A stretch of 64,000 bases of DNA from Vibrio metschnikovii CIP 69.14 (lineage in GTDB: Bacteria; Pseudomonadota; Gammaproteobacteria; Enterobacterales; Vibrionaceae), in NCBI RefSeq assembly GCF_000176155.1, contig NZ_ACZO01000008.1:62001-126000 (forward strand), in the 5' to 3' direction. The notes below the pieces were generated by a model. The model had not been told where the DNA came from. It ran no database searches and was given only the letters and a program-made list of their open reading frames with translations. This document shows, piece by piece, positions 46,729-55,615 of the stretch; position 1 is the first letter of the stretch, and the number at the start of each line of letters is the position of its first letter. The position numbers and the translations under genes are program-made.

Positions 46729-47403
46729 ATGCGCTTAGCCCATCACGGCTTGCTTATTGTTACGCTTGCGCTTAGCGGTTGTGCGCCGCAAACGCAACAT
46801 ATTTCAGAAACACTCTCAGTGGCACTGTTTGGGGTCAGTGATGAACGCGCTACCGTGGATTACGCCCAAACGCTGCCTTATGCGTCTTTATTTGCTAGCT
46901 TAGATAACGCGCCTCATGCTCTGTTAGTGTTAGCTTGGGATGAACCCGGTCAACATGATGCACTGGCTTTAAAATGGATTTCCGCTCAGCAAGAGCTCAT
47001 TGTTACTGAAGCGGGACGCATTACCAAAACGGTTAATTTGGTGGTCGGCAACCTTCAACATCTCTATGCCAGCGAACCCGATCCACTGAGTCTGAATCTG
47101 TTGCTCGATAGCACACCGAAAACTTGGCGTTATCAATTAAGTTGGCAAGATACTCAGCGTCATCAGCAACCCGCGGTTTCGACATTTATTATTCATCCGC
47201 AACAAGAAAAAGCCTTGCCTAATGGCACTCAATCACTGATTTGGGTCGAGGAGCAAGTTTCATTGCCACTGATCAAGCAACGCTATACCAATCACTATTG
47301 GCTAAATCCAACGAGCGGCAAAGTGATTGCCAGTGAACAGCGTTTGGGACCAAACGGGTCTCAACTGGCCTTATCCATTGCTAAACCTTTTGCAGGAGAA
47401 TAA
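46729..47403 (+). CDS. YjbF/GfcB-family lipoprotein
   Basis: A 224-residue predicted outer-membrane lipoprotein. The signal ends in the lipobox LALSGC (Cys18). The mature part fits the YjbF/GfcB group: SLFASLDNAPHALLVLAWD near the start, KWISAQQELIVTEAGRITK in the middle, and HYWLNPTSGKVIASEQRLGP towards the end. It acts with the downstream GfcC/YjbG and YjbH proteins in polymer export. In O139-type vibrio loci the same position is held by WbfD. It is separated by 3 bp from the next gene. Confidence 0.85.
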   Translation: MRLAHHGLLIVTLALSGCAPQTQHISETLSVALFGVSDERATVDYAQTLPYASLFASLDNAPHALLVLAWDEPGQHDALALKWISAQQELIVTEAGRITKTVNLVVGNLQHLYASEPDPLSLNLLLDSTPKTWRYQLSWQDTQRHQQPAVSTFIIHPQQEKALPNGTQSLIWVEEQVSLPLIKQRYTNHYWLNPTSGKVIASEQRLGPNGSQLALSIAKPFAGE

Positions 47404-47406
47404 ACC

Positions 47407-48231
47407 ATGCGCTTTGCGTTATTGTTCATGCCATTCTGGCTTCTGGTTAGTCAATCTAGTTTGGCAAGCACACCGGTTTCTCATCCTATTGCAAGCTCTC
47501 GTAGCAATGATTCAACCTTTAGCGCACAAGTGGCGATTTCAACCGCTCCACCGATGCTTAATTTGGTTGCCGAAGGCCCAGTACGTTTAGAGGCGATGAT
47601 GATGGAGGCACTGCACGCCCAACAACCTACCTTAAGTACCTTACAGGTCGATTGGCAGCGCGCCGCTTTGTTTATGCTCAATGCTCCTTTTGCTCATCAA
47701 GCGCAAGTATTAAAACAATTGGCCCTGCAACAAGACAATATCTCTGCGGATCAAGCCCGAGCTTGGGAGCAGTTACGTAACCAATTGCGACGCAGTGAAT
47801 TTGCTCAGCGTGAGTTTATCCCTCTTGATCCGGATGTGATTCGTGTTGTTGATCGGCACAACCCGTTATTGAAGGGCCATTTTGCCCTTCATTTACCGCT
47901 GCTCAGCGACCAAACGAATGTTTCGGTATGGGGCGCAGTTAACGAGCCAACCCGCTTTGAGTGGCAAGCCAATTTCAGTGCCAAAGATTATGCCCAGCAA
48001 GCACAGTGGATAAATCCTAGATTAAGTGCCGTGATGGTGATTCAGCCGAACGGCGACGTGCAATCTCACCCGGTTGGCTATTGGCAATCGCAGCCTCTAC
48101 CCGTTCAGCCCGGTGCCATTATCTACGTACCTTTTACGCGCAGCCTGCTCGCTTCTCTGTCACGCTCTGAGTTAGATCAAACCAATCAGCAAGTGGTTGA
48201 ATTGCTTCGCCACCTTTTGCCCACTGAGTAA
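47407..48231 (+). CDS. GfcC/YjbG-family capsule biosynthesis protein
   Basis: A 274-residue periplasmic protein with signal peptide MRFALLFMPFWLLVSQSSLA. The body has the GfcC layout: a beta-grasp/SLBB-like part (PMLNLVAEGPVRLEAMM), a helical insert (RRSEFAQREFIPLDPDVIRV) and a second SLBB-like part (SVWGAVNEPTRFEWQ, then QPLPVQPGAIIYVPF). GfcC is needed for group 4 capsule assembly in E. coli. It lies 3 bp after the YjbF-like lipoprotein gene and 2 bp before the YjbH-like gene, a tight translational unit. Confidence 0.86.
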   Translation: MRFALLFMPFWLLVSQSSLASTPVSHPIASSRSNDSTFSAQVAISTAPPMLNLVAEGPVRLEAMMMEALHAQQPTLSTLQVDWQRAALFMLNAPFAHQAQVLKQLALQQDNISADQARAWEQLRNQLRRSEFAQREFIPLDPDVIRVVDRHNPLLKGHFALHLPLLSDQTNVSVWGAVNEPTRFEWQANFSAKDYAQQAQWINPRLSAVMVIQPNGDVQSHPVGYWQSQPLPVQPGAIIYVPFTRSLLASLSRSELDQTNQQVVELLRHLLPTE

Positions 48232-48233
48232 CC

Positions 48234-50390
48234 ATGATGATGTTAACTAACGGTTTCTTTAAATATTTAAGCTACACTGGTGTCTTATTGTTGGCCCTCC
48301 CCGCCACCGCACATACGTACACACAATCGAATTTTGGTGGTACTGGATTAATGCAAATGCCCAGCGCACGCATGCAGCCGGAAGGGGAATTTAGCGTCGG
48401 TTTTAATCATAACGATGCCTATGATTTCTATACCGTTTCTGTCCAGCTTTTTCCATGGTTAGAAACCACCGCTCGTTACGCCCAAGCACACGATCTATTG
48501 TATAGCAACGATCCTTCTTTTAGCGGTAATACCAAATACACCGACAAGTCGTTTGATATCAAAATGCGTTTATTGGAAGAGAGCTACTGGCTACCTCAAA
48601 TTTCCGTTGGCTTTCAAGACTTTGCAGGCACAGGGCTATTTGATGGGGAATACCTAGCAGCCAGTAAACGCTGGGGACCTCTTGATGTTACCCTCGGCAT
48701 TGGCTGGGGATATGTCGGTAACCGAGCTAATCTACGCGGCGATAAATCGTTATCTGCTGACTGTGGTCGAGACACCAACTATAAAGCGAATGGGGGCAGT
48801 TTTGATGTAGAACGCATGTTTACCGGCTGCATGGCTCTGTTTGGTGGCATTGAATATCAGACTCCTTATCAGCCGTTGACCTTAAAAATCGAATACGATG
48901 GTAATGATTATCGCAGTGATTTTCCGGTTGAAAGGGGCAAAACCTTAATGACCCAATCAACGCCATGGAATTTTGGGCTTAATTATGCGGTGACCGATTG
49001 GGCCAGTGTACGCCTTAGTTATGAACGAGGTAATACGGTTAATCTAGGAGTTAGGCTGCACAGCAATTTCTCTTATATTAAACCATTGTGGCTTGATGAA
49101 CCCAAACCCGCTTATCAACCCAATGAACCTCGCACCCAGCTCAGCAACGAAGAATGGCAAGCCTTGACCGAAGAAGTAGCTCAAGTCGCGGGTTATCAAT
49201 CGGTTCGACTCTACCAAAGTGATGACGCAGTGACAGTGACAGGCGAACAAAAACGCTATCGAGATCGCCAAGAAGCCCATGAACGAGTCGCACGCGTTGT
49301 GCTTAATAGTGGCATTGATACCGATGAAGTGCGGATCATTGAAACGCGTAATCAACAGCCATTAACTGAAGTCGTTATTAACCGCGAACAAGCCCATCAA
49401 GTGCTGAACCAAGCCTATATTGGTAGCCATATTGGTGATGCAACCACATTACAAGAGCCGTCGCCGATTGTCGGTGAACAACACACGCATCAAGATAAAG
49501 CGTGGGATTTTGGGTTAGCTCCATTACTACAACAATCGTTTGGCGGGGCAGAAAGTTTCTATCTTTTTTCGATTGGTGTACGTGCGGATGCCAGTTGGCG
49601 CTTAAATGATCACTGGCTACTGTCTGGCAGCTTATACGGCAATATTTACGATAACTACGATAAATTTAACTACATCGTGCCACCCGATGGTACCGATTTA
49701 AAACGCGTTCGTACACTCGGTCGAGAGTATTTAGAAGATACGATACGAGTTAACCATGCTCAGTTAACTTACTTTGATCACTTAGGTCACGGTGTCTATA
49801 ACCAGTTCTATGGCGGTTATTTAGAAAACATGTTTGCCGGTGTCGGAACCGAATGGCTTTATCGACCACTTAATGACAACTGGGCATTTGGGGTTGATAT
49901 TAACTACGTCGCGCAGCGTGAAGCGGGATCAGTCTTTGGGATTTATCATGACGAAGTTCAACGGGATCACCAAGATACTTATCGAGTGCAAACCGGTACT
50001 GCCACTGGCCATGCCACGTTATATTGGCAGCCGCAATTTTGGTCATTACTGGATAACAGCTTATTAAAAGTCAGTGCTGGACGTTATTTGGCGGAAGATA
50101 TTGGCGTGACTGTCGAGTTTTCTAAGCAGTTTGCCAGTGGCGTGATTGTCGGCGCTTTCGCGGCGAAAACCGACCTCTCTGCTGATGAATTTGGCGAAGG
50201 AAGCTTTACTAAAGGCTTTTATATCTCAGTCCCACTAGAGATGATGACGGCGAAACATAATACCAACCGCGCGGCGATCAGTTGGATGCCGATTCAACGT
50301 GATGGTGGGCAAATGCTCGGTCGTCAACATAGTTTATTTGGTATGACGGACGCAAGAAGCCCATGGTATGAAAAACCAGTGAGTCGATAG
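48234..50390 (+). CDS. YjbH/GfcD-family outer-membrane exopolysaccharide protein (WbfB type)
   Basis: A 718-residue protein with signal peptide (YLSYTGVLLLALPATA), followed by the YjbH signature NFGGTGLMQMPSARMQPEGE. Two barrel-like regions are visible (about 30-280 and 420-700), joined by a more polar part around 300-400. The family is predicted to form two outer-membrane barrels. It takes part in secretion of exopolysaccharide together with YjbE-G. The C-terminal region ends in KPVSR rather than an aromatic. It is followed by a CTAGG-rich repeat that can fold as a terminator. It starts 2 bp after the GfcC-like gene. Confidence 0.88.
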   Translation: MMMLTNGFFKYLSYTGVLLLALPATAHTYTQSNFGGTGLMQMPSARMQPEGEFSVGFNHNDAYDFYTVSVQLFPWLETTARYAQAHDLLYSNDPSFSGNTKYTDKSFDIKMRLLEESYWLPQISVGFQDFAGTGLFDGEYLAASKRWGPLDVTLGIGWGYVGNRANLRGDKSLSADCGRDTNYKANGGSFDVERMFTGCMALFGGIEYQTPYQPLTLKIEYDGNDYRSDFPVERGKTLMTQSTPWNFGLNYAVTDWASVRLSYERGNTVNLGVRLHSNFSYIKPLWLDEPKPAYQPNEPRTQLSNEEWQALTEEVAQVAGYQSVRLYQSDDAVTVTGEQKRYRDRQEAHERVARVVLNSGIDTDEVRIIETRNQQPLTEVVINREQAHQVLNQAYIGSHIGDATTLQEPSPIVGEQHTHQDKAWDFGLAPLLQQSFGGAESFYLFSIGVRADASWRLNDHWLLSGSLYGNIYDNYDKFNYIVPPDGTDLKRVRTLGREYLEDTIRVNHAQLTYFDHLGHGVYNQFYGGYLENMFAGVGTEWLYRPLNDNWAFGVDINYVAQREAGSVFGIYHDEVQRDHQDTYRVQTGTATGHATLYWQPQFWSLLDNSLLKVSAGRYLAEDIGVTVEFSKQFASGVIVGAFAAKTDLSADEFGEGSFTKGFYISVPLEMMTAKHNTNRAAISWMPIQRDGGQMLGRQHSLFGMTDARSPWYEKPVSR

Positions 50391-50392
50391 AA

Positions 50393-50462
50393 GGTTCTAG
50401 GTTCTAGATTTTGTTCTTCCTAGGGCCTGCTTTGCCTATGTCCTAGGCCCTAAGATCTTTTT
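50393..50462 (+). terminator. CTAGG-rich repeat forming a possible terminator after the YjbH gene
   Basis: GGTTCTAGGTTCTAGATTTTG starts the repeat, minus its last base matching other copies. TAGGGCCT (50421-50428) pairs with AGGCCCTA (50445-50452), and a T tract (ATCTTTTT) follows. So this copy of the repeat family could terminate the YjbEFGH-like operon. Confidence 0.6.
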
Positions 50463-50537
50463 ATGGTCCGATTTTTGCTTTGTTTTTATCAATGAGATTC
50501 GGCAACGTCAATAGGCGACATTCAGAGACTTCATACT

Positions 50538-52070
50538 ATGCAAAAACAAATTATAACCAGCGCTATCGCCCTTACCCTATTCGGCTGCGGCGGTGGAGAA
50601 AGCGGCAACTCTGGCAACCCGGCGCCGCCGGTAAAAAACTATACGATTAATTTTTTAGGGACTGGTTTACAAGCTACTGTTGGTAACTGCCAAGTTTTTG
50701 GGTATGGTCCTAAAAAAGAAAATGGATCACGCGATAAAATTATCGCCTATCGCACCCAGCCAATAAATACTCCTACAAGGCAATATGAAGTATTTATTCA
50801 TAATGCGGATGGCAGTGTACGGCAGCATTTTAGGGGAAGTGGTCTCAATACCAATCAACTCCAATTTGCACAACGTGAAATCCCTAATGATGGTTATTTG
50901 AGTTTTGTCATCTTTGAAAACTTCGGAACTAATGTAACGACTTTTGCAAAATCTTTATTACCTGACGCATTTTCTGTCTATACCGAGGGGAATATAACCT
51001 CGTGTTTAACGCCTAATAGCGCAAATCCACGGGAATTTGAAGTAAAAGGGCGGATTCAAAGGGTGTCTGGTGAACCACTGTCCGGTTTTAATACCGCCTA
51101 TCAAAACTTAGACGATATTACAAAGTTTTATCTACTAAATAATCCAGATATCGAACCAATAACGTTTCTCTCACAAGATCGTCCTTTGCTAGCAATAAAT
51201 TATGAAACCGACAGTGAAAGCAAAGCAATTAAATCCCTCCTTGGATTTAAATTTACCCCTTTTACGCAAACGGGTACTTCAGGAAATCCAATAAAACTTG
51301 ATCTATTAGTTCACCGAAATGCTCCATGGGAGTCACCTACGGATATTAATGTTGAAAATGCATTTCTATTTGTGAATGGGAAAAAACAACTACCCAGTGC
51401 CAATTATGCTTATTTATGGCAGCCATTTATTCAAAACGGTGAAGTAATTCATGATAAGTTTAGTTATACCGATAGCATTGGTGATAATAATTACTATCTC
51501 TATTTACAGGGTCAGCAAAACGTCAATGGTCACCCATACTACTGGGGTATACAGCATGTAGCCCAAGGTACAACAAACGCAGGTGCAAGCCTAAGTGCTG
51601 ACCAAGTTCTGGATCCTCTTCCACAAGCTGAAACGCCAATACTAGAGGCTTGTACTTTGAATGAGTCGCGTCAATGTTTAATCGTTAATACTGGTGAGTT
51701 ATCAGCTAACGATGGTATCCAACGAACAGTATTAGATGCAAAACTACGTGCAAGCTCATCCGTAAGCCTAAGACAAGTATTCTATACTCCGATTCAAGCT
51801 ACGCTACCTATATTATCGTTTAACAAACCAAACCTCGATCAAGGGTTGGCAGAAAATACCGCAACGACTTCAGTATCGTTGTTGATCAGCAACTCTGTAG
51901 AAGTACGTGAAGCATTTTTATATCAGCATCAGAATTTACAAGGCGGAAGCGAAAATCTTTTTGACCCCAAAGTAGATATCATCCCACTCCTAAAAAATAT
52001 CGCTGCCCAGCAAGATCAACAAGACTTGCTGAAGCGCCAACCTTATACGTGGGTATGGTTAGAAGAATAA
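50538..52070 (+). CDS. Predicted lipoprotein, uncharacterised
   Basis: A 510-residue protein whose signal peptide ends in the lipobox LTLFGC (Cys17), followed by a GGGESGNSGNPAPP linker. I recognise no domain. The sequence is rich in Asn, Gln, Tyr and beta strands (YTINFLGTGLQATVGNC, YYLYLQGQQNVNGHPYYWGI) with few cysteines. It lies between the YjbH-like gene and hldD, separated from both by CTAGG repeats, and its base composition is slightly AT-richer than theirs. It could be a surface protein linked to the polysaccharide or a strain-specific insert. The function is unknown. Confidence 0.7.
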   Translation: MQKQIITSAIALTLFGCGGGESGNSGNPAPPVKNYTINFLGTGLQATVGNCQVFGYGPKKENGSRDKIIAYRTQPINTPTRQYEVFIHNADGSVRQHFRGSGLNTNQLQFAQREIPNDGYLSFVIFENFGTNVTTFAKSLLPDAFSVYTEGNITSCLTPNSANPREFEVKGRIQRVSGEPLSGFNTAYQNLDDITKFYLLNNPDIEPITFLSQDRPLLAINYETDSESKAIKSLLGFKFTPFTQTGTSGNPIKLDLLVHRNAPWESPTDINVENAFLFVNGKKQLPSANYAYLWQPFIQNGEVIHDKFSYTDSIGDNNYYLYLQGQQNVNGHPYYWGIQHVAQGTTNAGASLSADQVLDPLPQAETPILEACTLNESRQCLIVNTGELSANDGIQRTVLDAKLRASSSVSLRQVFYTPIQATLPILSFNKPNLDQGLAENTATTSVSLLISNSVEVREAFLYQHQNLQGGSENLFDPKVDIIPLLKNIAAQQDQQDLLKRQPYTWVWLEE

Positions 52071-52076
52071 AGGAAA

Positions 52077-52124
52077 TAGGGATCTAGGATCTAGGGCCTA
52101 TGAACCTAGGTCCTAGATTCCTAA
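52077..52124. repeat. CTAGG-rich repeat, outermost copy on the hldD side
   Basis: TAGGGATCTAGGATCTAGGG, then CCTATGAACCTAGGTCCTAG and ATTCCTAA. It is the last member of the family before the conserved hldD gene. I found none in 52.2-64 kb. Confidence 0.75.
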
Positions 52125-52191
52125 ACCTTCCCCACCTCCCCCTTTCCTGCTACTATTTTGTGAGACTTTTTAGCATAAGGTAGAACAGGTT

Positions 52192-53133
52192 ATGATCATC
52201 GTCACTGGCGGTGCTGGCATGATTGGCAGCAATATTATCAAGGCCCTGAATGAACGCGGCATTAGCGATATTTTAGTGGTAGACCATTTAAAAAATGGCC
52301 GTAAGTTCAAAAATTTAGTCGACTTAAACATTGCCGACTATATGGATCGTGATGATTTTCTGACCCAGATTATGGCCGGGGATGATTTTGGCCCAATTGA
52401 TGCCGTATTTCATGAAGGCGCGTGCTCTGCGACGACCGAGTGGGATGGCAAATATGTGATGCTCAATAACTATGAATACTCTAAAGAGCTACTGCATTAC
52501 TGCCTCGACCGTGAAATCCCATTCCTTTATGCTTCCTCGGCGGCAACCTATGGCGATACCGATACCTTTATTGAAGAGCCACAATATGAAGGTGCATTAA
52601 ACGTTTACGGTTATTCCAAGCAGCAATTTGATAACTATGTCCGCCGCCTATGGCAAGACGCTGCCGAGCATAAAGAGAAGCTATCGCAAATTACTGGCTT
52701 TCGTTACTTTAACGTCTACGGCCCACGTGAGCAGCACAAAGGTTCAATGGCCTCGGTCGCTTTTCACTTAAATAATCAAATGAACGCTGGGGAAAATCCA
52801 AAGCTGTTTGCGGGTAGCGAACACTTTAAACGCGATTTTGTTTATGTTGGCGATGTCGCAGCGGTCAACTTATGGTTTATGGACAGTGGCGTATCGGGCA
52901 TTTTTAACTGCGGTACCGGTAATGCAGAATCGTTTAATGAAGTCGCCAATGCCGTCATTAAGCATCATGGAAAAGGCCAAGTAGAAACCATTCCCTTCCC
53001 TGAGCATCTAAAAGGTGCTTACCAAGAATATACGCAAGCGGATTTAACCAAATTACGCGCCACGGGTTGTGACGTGACGTTCAAAACCGTTGCTGAAGGC
53101 GTCGCTGAGTATATGGCGATCATCAACCATTAA
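52192..53133 (+). CDS. hldD: ADP-L-glycero-D-manno-heptose 6-epimerase HldD (GmhD/RfaD)
   Basis: A 313-residue short-chain dehydrogenase. [15 protein letters not shown] binds [18 protein letters not shown] is an HldD signature, and Tyr and Lys of [12 protein letters not shown] are catalytic. It makes the heptose donor for the LPS inner core. In vibrios this gene (gmhD) marks one border of the O/K antigen locus, the other being rjg. It is followed 23 bp later by a second ugd and then by core-LPS genes. The start ATG follows AAGGTAGAACAGGTT. Confidence 0.96.
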   Translation: MIIVTGGAGMIGSNIIKALNERGISDILVVDHLKNGRKFKNLVDLNIADYMDRDDFLTQIMAGDDFGPIDAVFHEGACSATTEWDGKYVMLNNYEYSKELLHYCLDREIPFLYASSAATYGDTDTFIEEPQYEGALNVYGYSKQQFDNYVRRLWQDAAEHKEKLSQITGFRYFNVYGPREQHKGSMASVAFHLNNQMNAGENPKLFAGSEHFKRDFVYVGDVAAVNLWFMDSGVSGIFNCGTGNAESFNEVANAVIKHHGKGQVETIPFPEHLKGAYQEYTQADLTKLRATGCDVTFKTVAEGVAEYMAIINH

Positions 53134-53156
53134 TTTTATTGAGAGAGGATGATACT

Positions 53157-54323
53157 GTGAAAATAGCCGTTGCAGGAACAGGCTACGTGGGCTTATCAAA
53201 CGCCATGTTGCTCGCTCAGCACAATCAGGTGGTTGCTGTCGATATTATTGAAGAAAAAGTCGCGATGCTCAACCAGAAGCAATCGCCCATTGTTGACCAC
53301 GACATTGAGGATTTTCTGCGTAACAAAAATCTTAATTTTGTTGCGACTCTTGATAAAGTCCAAGCTTATCAAGACGCTGATTTTGTGATTATTGCCACGC
53401 CAACAGATTATGACCCAACGACAAACTATTTCAATACCGCCTCTGTTGAAGCGGTTATTCGTGATGTGATGGCAATCAATCCTAATGCGGTGATGGTCAT
53501 CAAATCTACCGTTCCGGTTGGTTATACAGAACAGGCTAAACAGCAGTTCCAGTGTGAGAATATTCTCTTTTCACCTGAATTTTTGCGTGAAGGAAAAGCC
53601 TTATACGATAATTTGTATCCTTCTCGTATTATTGTCGGTGAACAGAGTGAGCGGGCGCAAGTGTTTGCCAATCTATTATTGGCGGGAGCGATCAAAGATC
53701 AGGTTCCCGTACTGTTGACCAACTCAACCGAAGCCGAAGCGGTAAAATTGTTCTCTAATACCTATCTTGCTATGCGTGTGGCTTATTTTAATGAACTCGA
53801 TACTTACGCTGAAGTGCATGGCTTAGATAGCCGACAAATTATTGAAGGTGTAGGGTTGGATCCGCGAATTGGTAACCACTACAACAACCCTTCATTTGGC
53901 TATGGCGGCTATTGTCTCCCCAAAGATACCAAACAACTGCTAGCAAACTATCAAGCGGTACCGAATAATATTATTGGCGCGATTGTCGATGCGAACCGTA
54001 CTCGTAAAGATTTTATTGCCGATTCAATACTAAAACGTAATCCCAAGGTGGTTGGTATCTATCGGCTGATCATGAAAACGGGATCGGATAATTTCCGCGC
54101 TTCAAGTATTCAAGGGATCATGAAACGCTTAAAAGCCAAAGGAATTGAAGTGATTGTCTATGAGCCGGTACTCAAAGAGAGTCACTTCTTCCATTCACAA
54201 GTGATCAACGATTTAAATGCGTTTAAGCAAGCGGCTGATGTGATTGTCTCTAACCGTATGACCGATGATCTCAAAGATTGTGCTAGTAAAGTGTATACCC
54301 GTGATTTGTTTGGTAGTGATTAG
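53157..54323 (+). CDS. ugd: UDP-glucose 6-dehydrogenase (copy 2)
   Basis: A 388-residue enzyme making UDP-glucuronate. It has the same motifs as copy 1: [21 protein letters not shown] and the catalytic Cys in [13 protein letters not shown] chose the GTG at 53157, preceded by GAGAGAGG at 8 bp, because it gives exactly the same length and N-terminus ([10 protein letters not shown]) as copy 1; the frame opens upstream at a TTG (53139). It is on the opposite strand to copy 1 and 31 kb away. Being next to hldD, it may be the housekeeping copy used for core or lipid A sugars, with copy 1 belonging to the polysaccharide cluster (inference). Confidence 0.93.
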   Translation: MKIAVAGTGYVGLSNAMLLAQHNQVVAVDIIEEKVAMLNQKQSPIVDHDIEDFLRNKNLNFVATLDKVQAYQDADFVIIATPTDYDPTTNYFNTASVEAVIRDVMAINPNAVMVIKSTVPVGYTEQAKQQFQCENILFSPEFLREGKALYDNLYPSRIIVGEQSERAQVFANLLLAGAIKDQVPVLLTNSTEAEAVKLFSNTYLAMRVAYFNELDTYAEVHGLDSRQIIEGVGLDPRIGNHYNNPSFGYGGYCLPKDTKQLLANYQAVPNNIIGAIVDANRTRKDFIADSILKRNPKVVGIYRLIMKTGSDNFRASSIQGIMKRLKAKGIEVIVYEPVLKESHFFHSQVINDLNAFKQAADVIVSNRMTDDLKDCASKVYTRDLFGSD

Positions 54324-54378
54324 TCTTTAATACGATTTAACCTTACTCCTACTCTTGCATAGTCGTGGTGCAACAATT

Positions 54379-54405
54379 GCGCCGCGACCATCACGGCGCC
54401 TTTTA
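54379..54405 (+). terminator. Rho-independent terminator after ugd copy 2
   Basis: GCGCCG, 9-base loop, CGGCGC, then CTTTTAT. It ends the hldD-ugd unit ahead of lpxM. Confidence 0.65.
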
Positions 54406-54529
54406 TATCGTAACGTTATACAGAGCATTGCCTATCATTTTGTCAGATTGTTTCTGTTCCGTACTGTAGGGAGCTGCTATACTTTTCTGATAATTCAAAC
54501 AATATTCTCGCTTTTATACTGGGTAGTTT

Positions 54530-55495
54530 ATGTCTTTACCACGCAATGACTTTGATCAATACGCCTATAATCCAAGGTTTCAATGGCGTTTTTTTCACCC
54601 TCGTTACTGGGGAACGTGGCTAGCGATTATCATCGCTTGTCTGATCAGCTTTCTACCTACTGGCTTTAAACGTGCTATAGCAAGTGGACTTGCTCGTTTA
54701 GCCGTTAACGTAAAAAGTAAAGCCAATAACCGCGCCAGAGTGAATTTGGCGATGTGCTTTCCAGATAAAACTGAGTCTGAACGAGAAGCTATTCTGAGCA
54801 AAATGTACGTCACTTCAACGATGTTTTTGATGAGTTTTGCTTCGACAACACTCAGAAGTAAACAGTGGCTAGAAAAACAAACGACCGTGCGTGGTTTGGA
54901 GCATGTTGAACAGGTACTAGCAAAGGGTGAGAACGTAATTCTTCTCGTCCCACACACTTGGTCAATTGATATTCCGGCCATTTTGCTTGCTTCACGTGGA
55001 TTACCGGTTTCAGCGATGGCAAAAAGCCAGAGTAATCTACTTTCCGATTGGTTGATGCACAAACAGCGTGTGCAATACGGTGGGCGAGTTTACGATCGTA
55101 GTGTCGGTATTAAGCCATTTATAAAATCGGTTCGTAAAGACGGTTATTTAGGCTACTACTTACCCGATGAAGATTTAGGTCGTGAGCACAGTGTGTTTGT
55201 CGATTTTTTTGCCACTCAAAAAGCGACCATTGCTGGATTGGGCCGCATATCAAGCCTTAGTAAAGCGAAAATTGTTCCTCTGTTCGCGATGTTTAACACC
55301 GACACAGGGGGTTATGAACTGGATTTTTATCCCCCTTTGCCTTTTCCAACAGGTGATGAACAACAAGACGCACGAATGATGAATGAGTGTATTGAAGCAT
55401 ATGTCACCGAGCGTCCAGAGCAATATATGTGGATTTTACGTCTGTTAAAAACGCGCCCTGATTCAGAGGTTAATCCTTATAATGCAAATCGATAA
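54530..55495 (+). CDS. lpxM: Lipid A secondary acyltransferase (LpxM/MsbB, possibly LpxN)
   Basis: A 321-residue lysophospholipid-type acyltransferase. One N-terminal membrane helix (WGTWLAIIIACLISFLPTG) is followed by NNRARVNLAMCFPD, the catalytic H-x4-D motif in HTWSIDIPA, and DEDLGREHSVFVDFFATQKA. These fit LpxM (MsbB), which adds the last secondary acyl chain to Kdo2-lipid A at the inner membrane. In V. cholerae a member of this family (LpxN) adds 3-hydroxylaurate instead, which cannot be excluded here. It is preceded by a terminator and stands alone between ugd and waaL. Confidence 0.88.
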   Translation: MSLPRNDFDQYAYNPRFQWRFFHPRYWGTWLAIIIACLISFLPTGFKRAIASGLARLAVNVKSKANNRARVNLAMCFPDKTESEREAILSKMYVTSTMFLMSFASTTLRSKQWLEKQTTVRGLEHVEQVLAKGENVILLVPHTWSIDIPAILLASRGLPVSAMAKSQSNLLSDWLMHKQRVQYGGRVYDRSVGIKPFIKSVRKDGYLGYYLPDEDLGREHSVFVDFFATQKATIAGLGRISSLSKAKIVPLFAMFNTDTGGYELDFYPPLPFPTGDEQQDARMMNECIEAYVTERPEQYMWILRLLKTRPDSEVNPYNANR

Positions 55496-55504
55496 ATACA
55501 CATC

Positions 55505-55554
55505 TGTTGCTATGATGGACAATGGCCATCCTGCATTACAGATATGCAGCAACA
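55505..55554 (+). other. Branched hairpin structure in the waaL leader
   Basis: Outer arms TGTTGC and GCAACA enclose two hairpins: GATGG with CCATC and CTGCAT with ATGCAG (7-base loop). A short A/T-rich stretch follows before the waaL start at 55616. It could be the lpxM terminator or a structured leader of waaL. Confidence 0.4.
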
Positions 55555-55615
55555 AAAATCACTCATACACTATCGTTGAAAGTGAAAAAAGTATAACTTA
55601 TATAAGTGAACGCTG

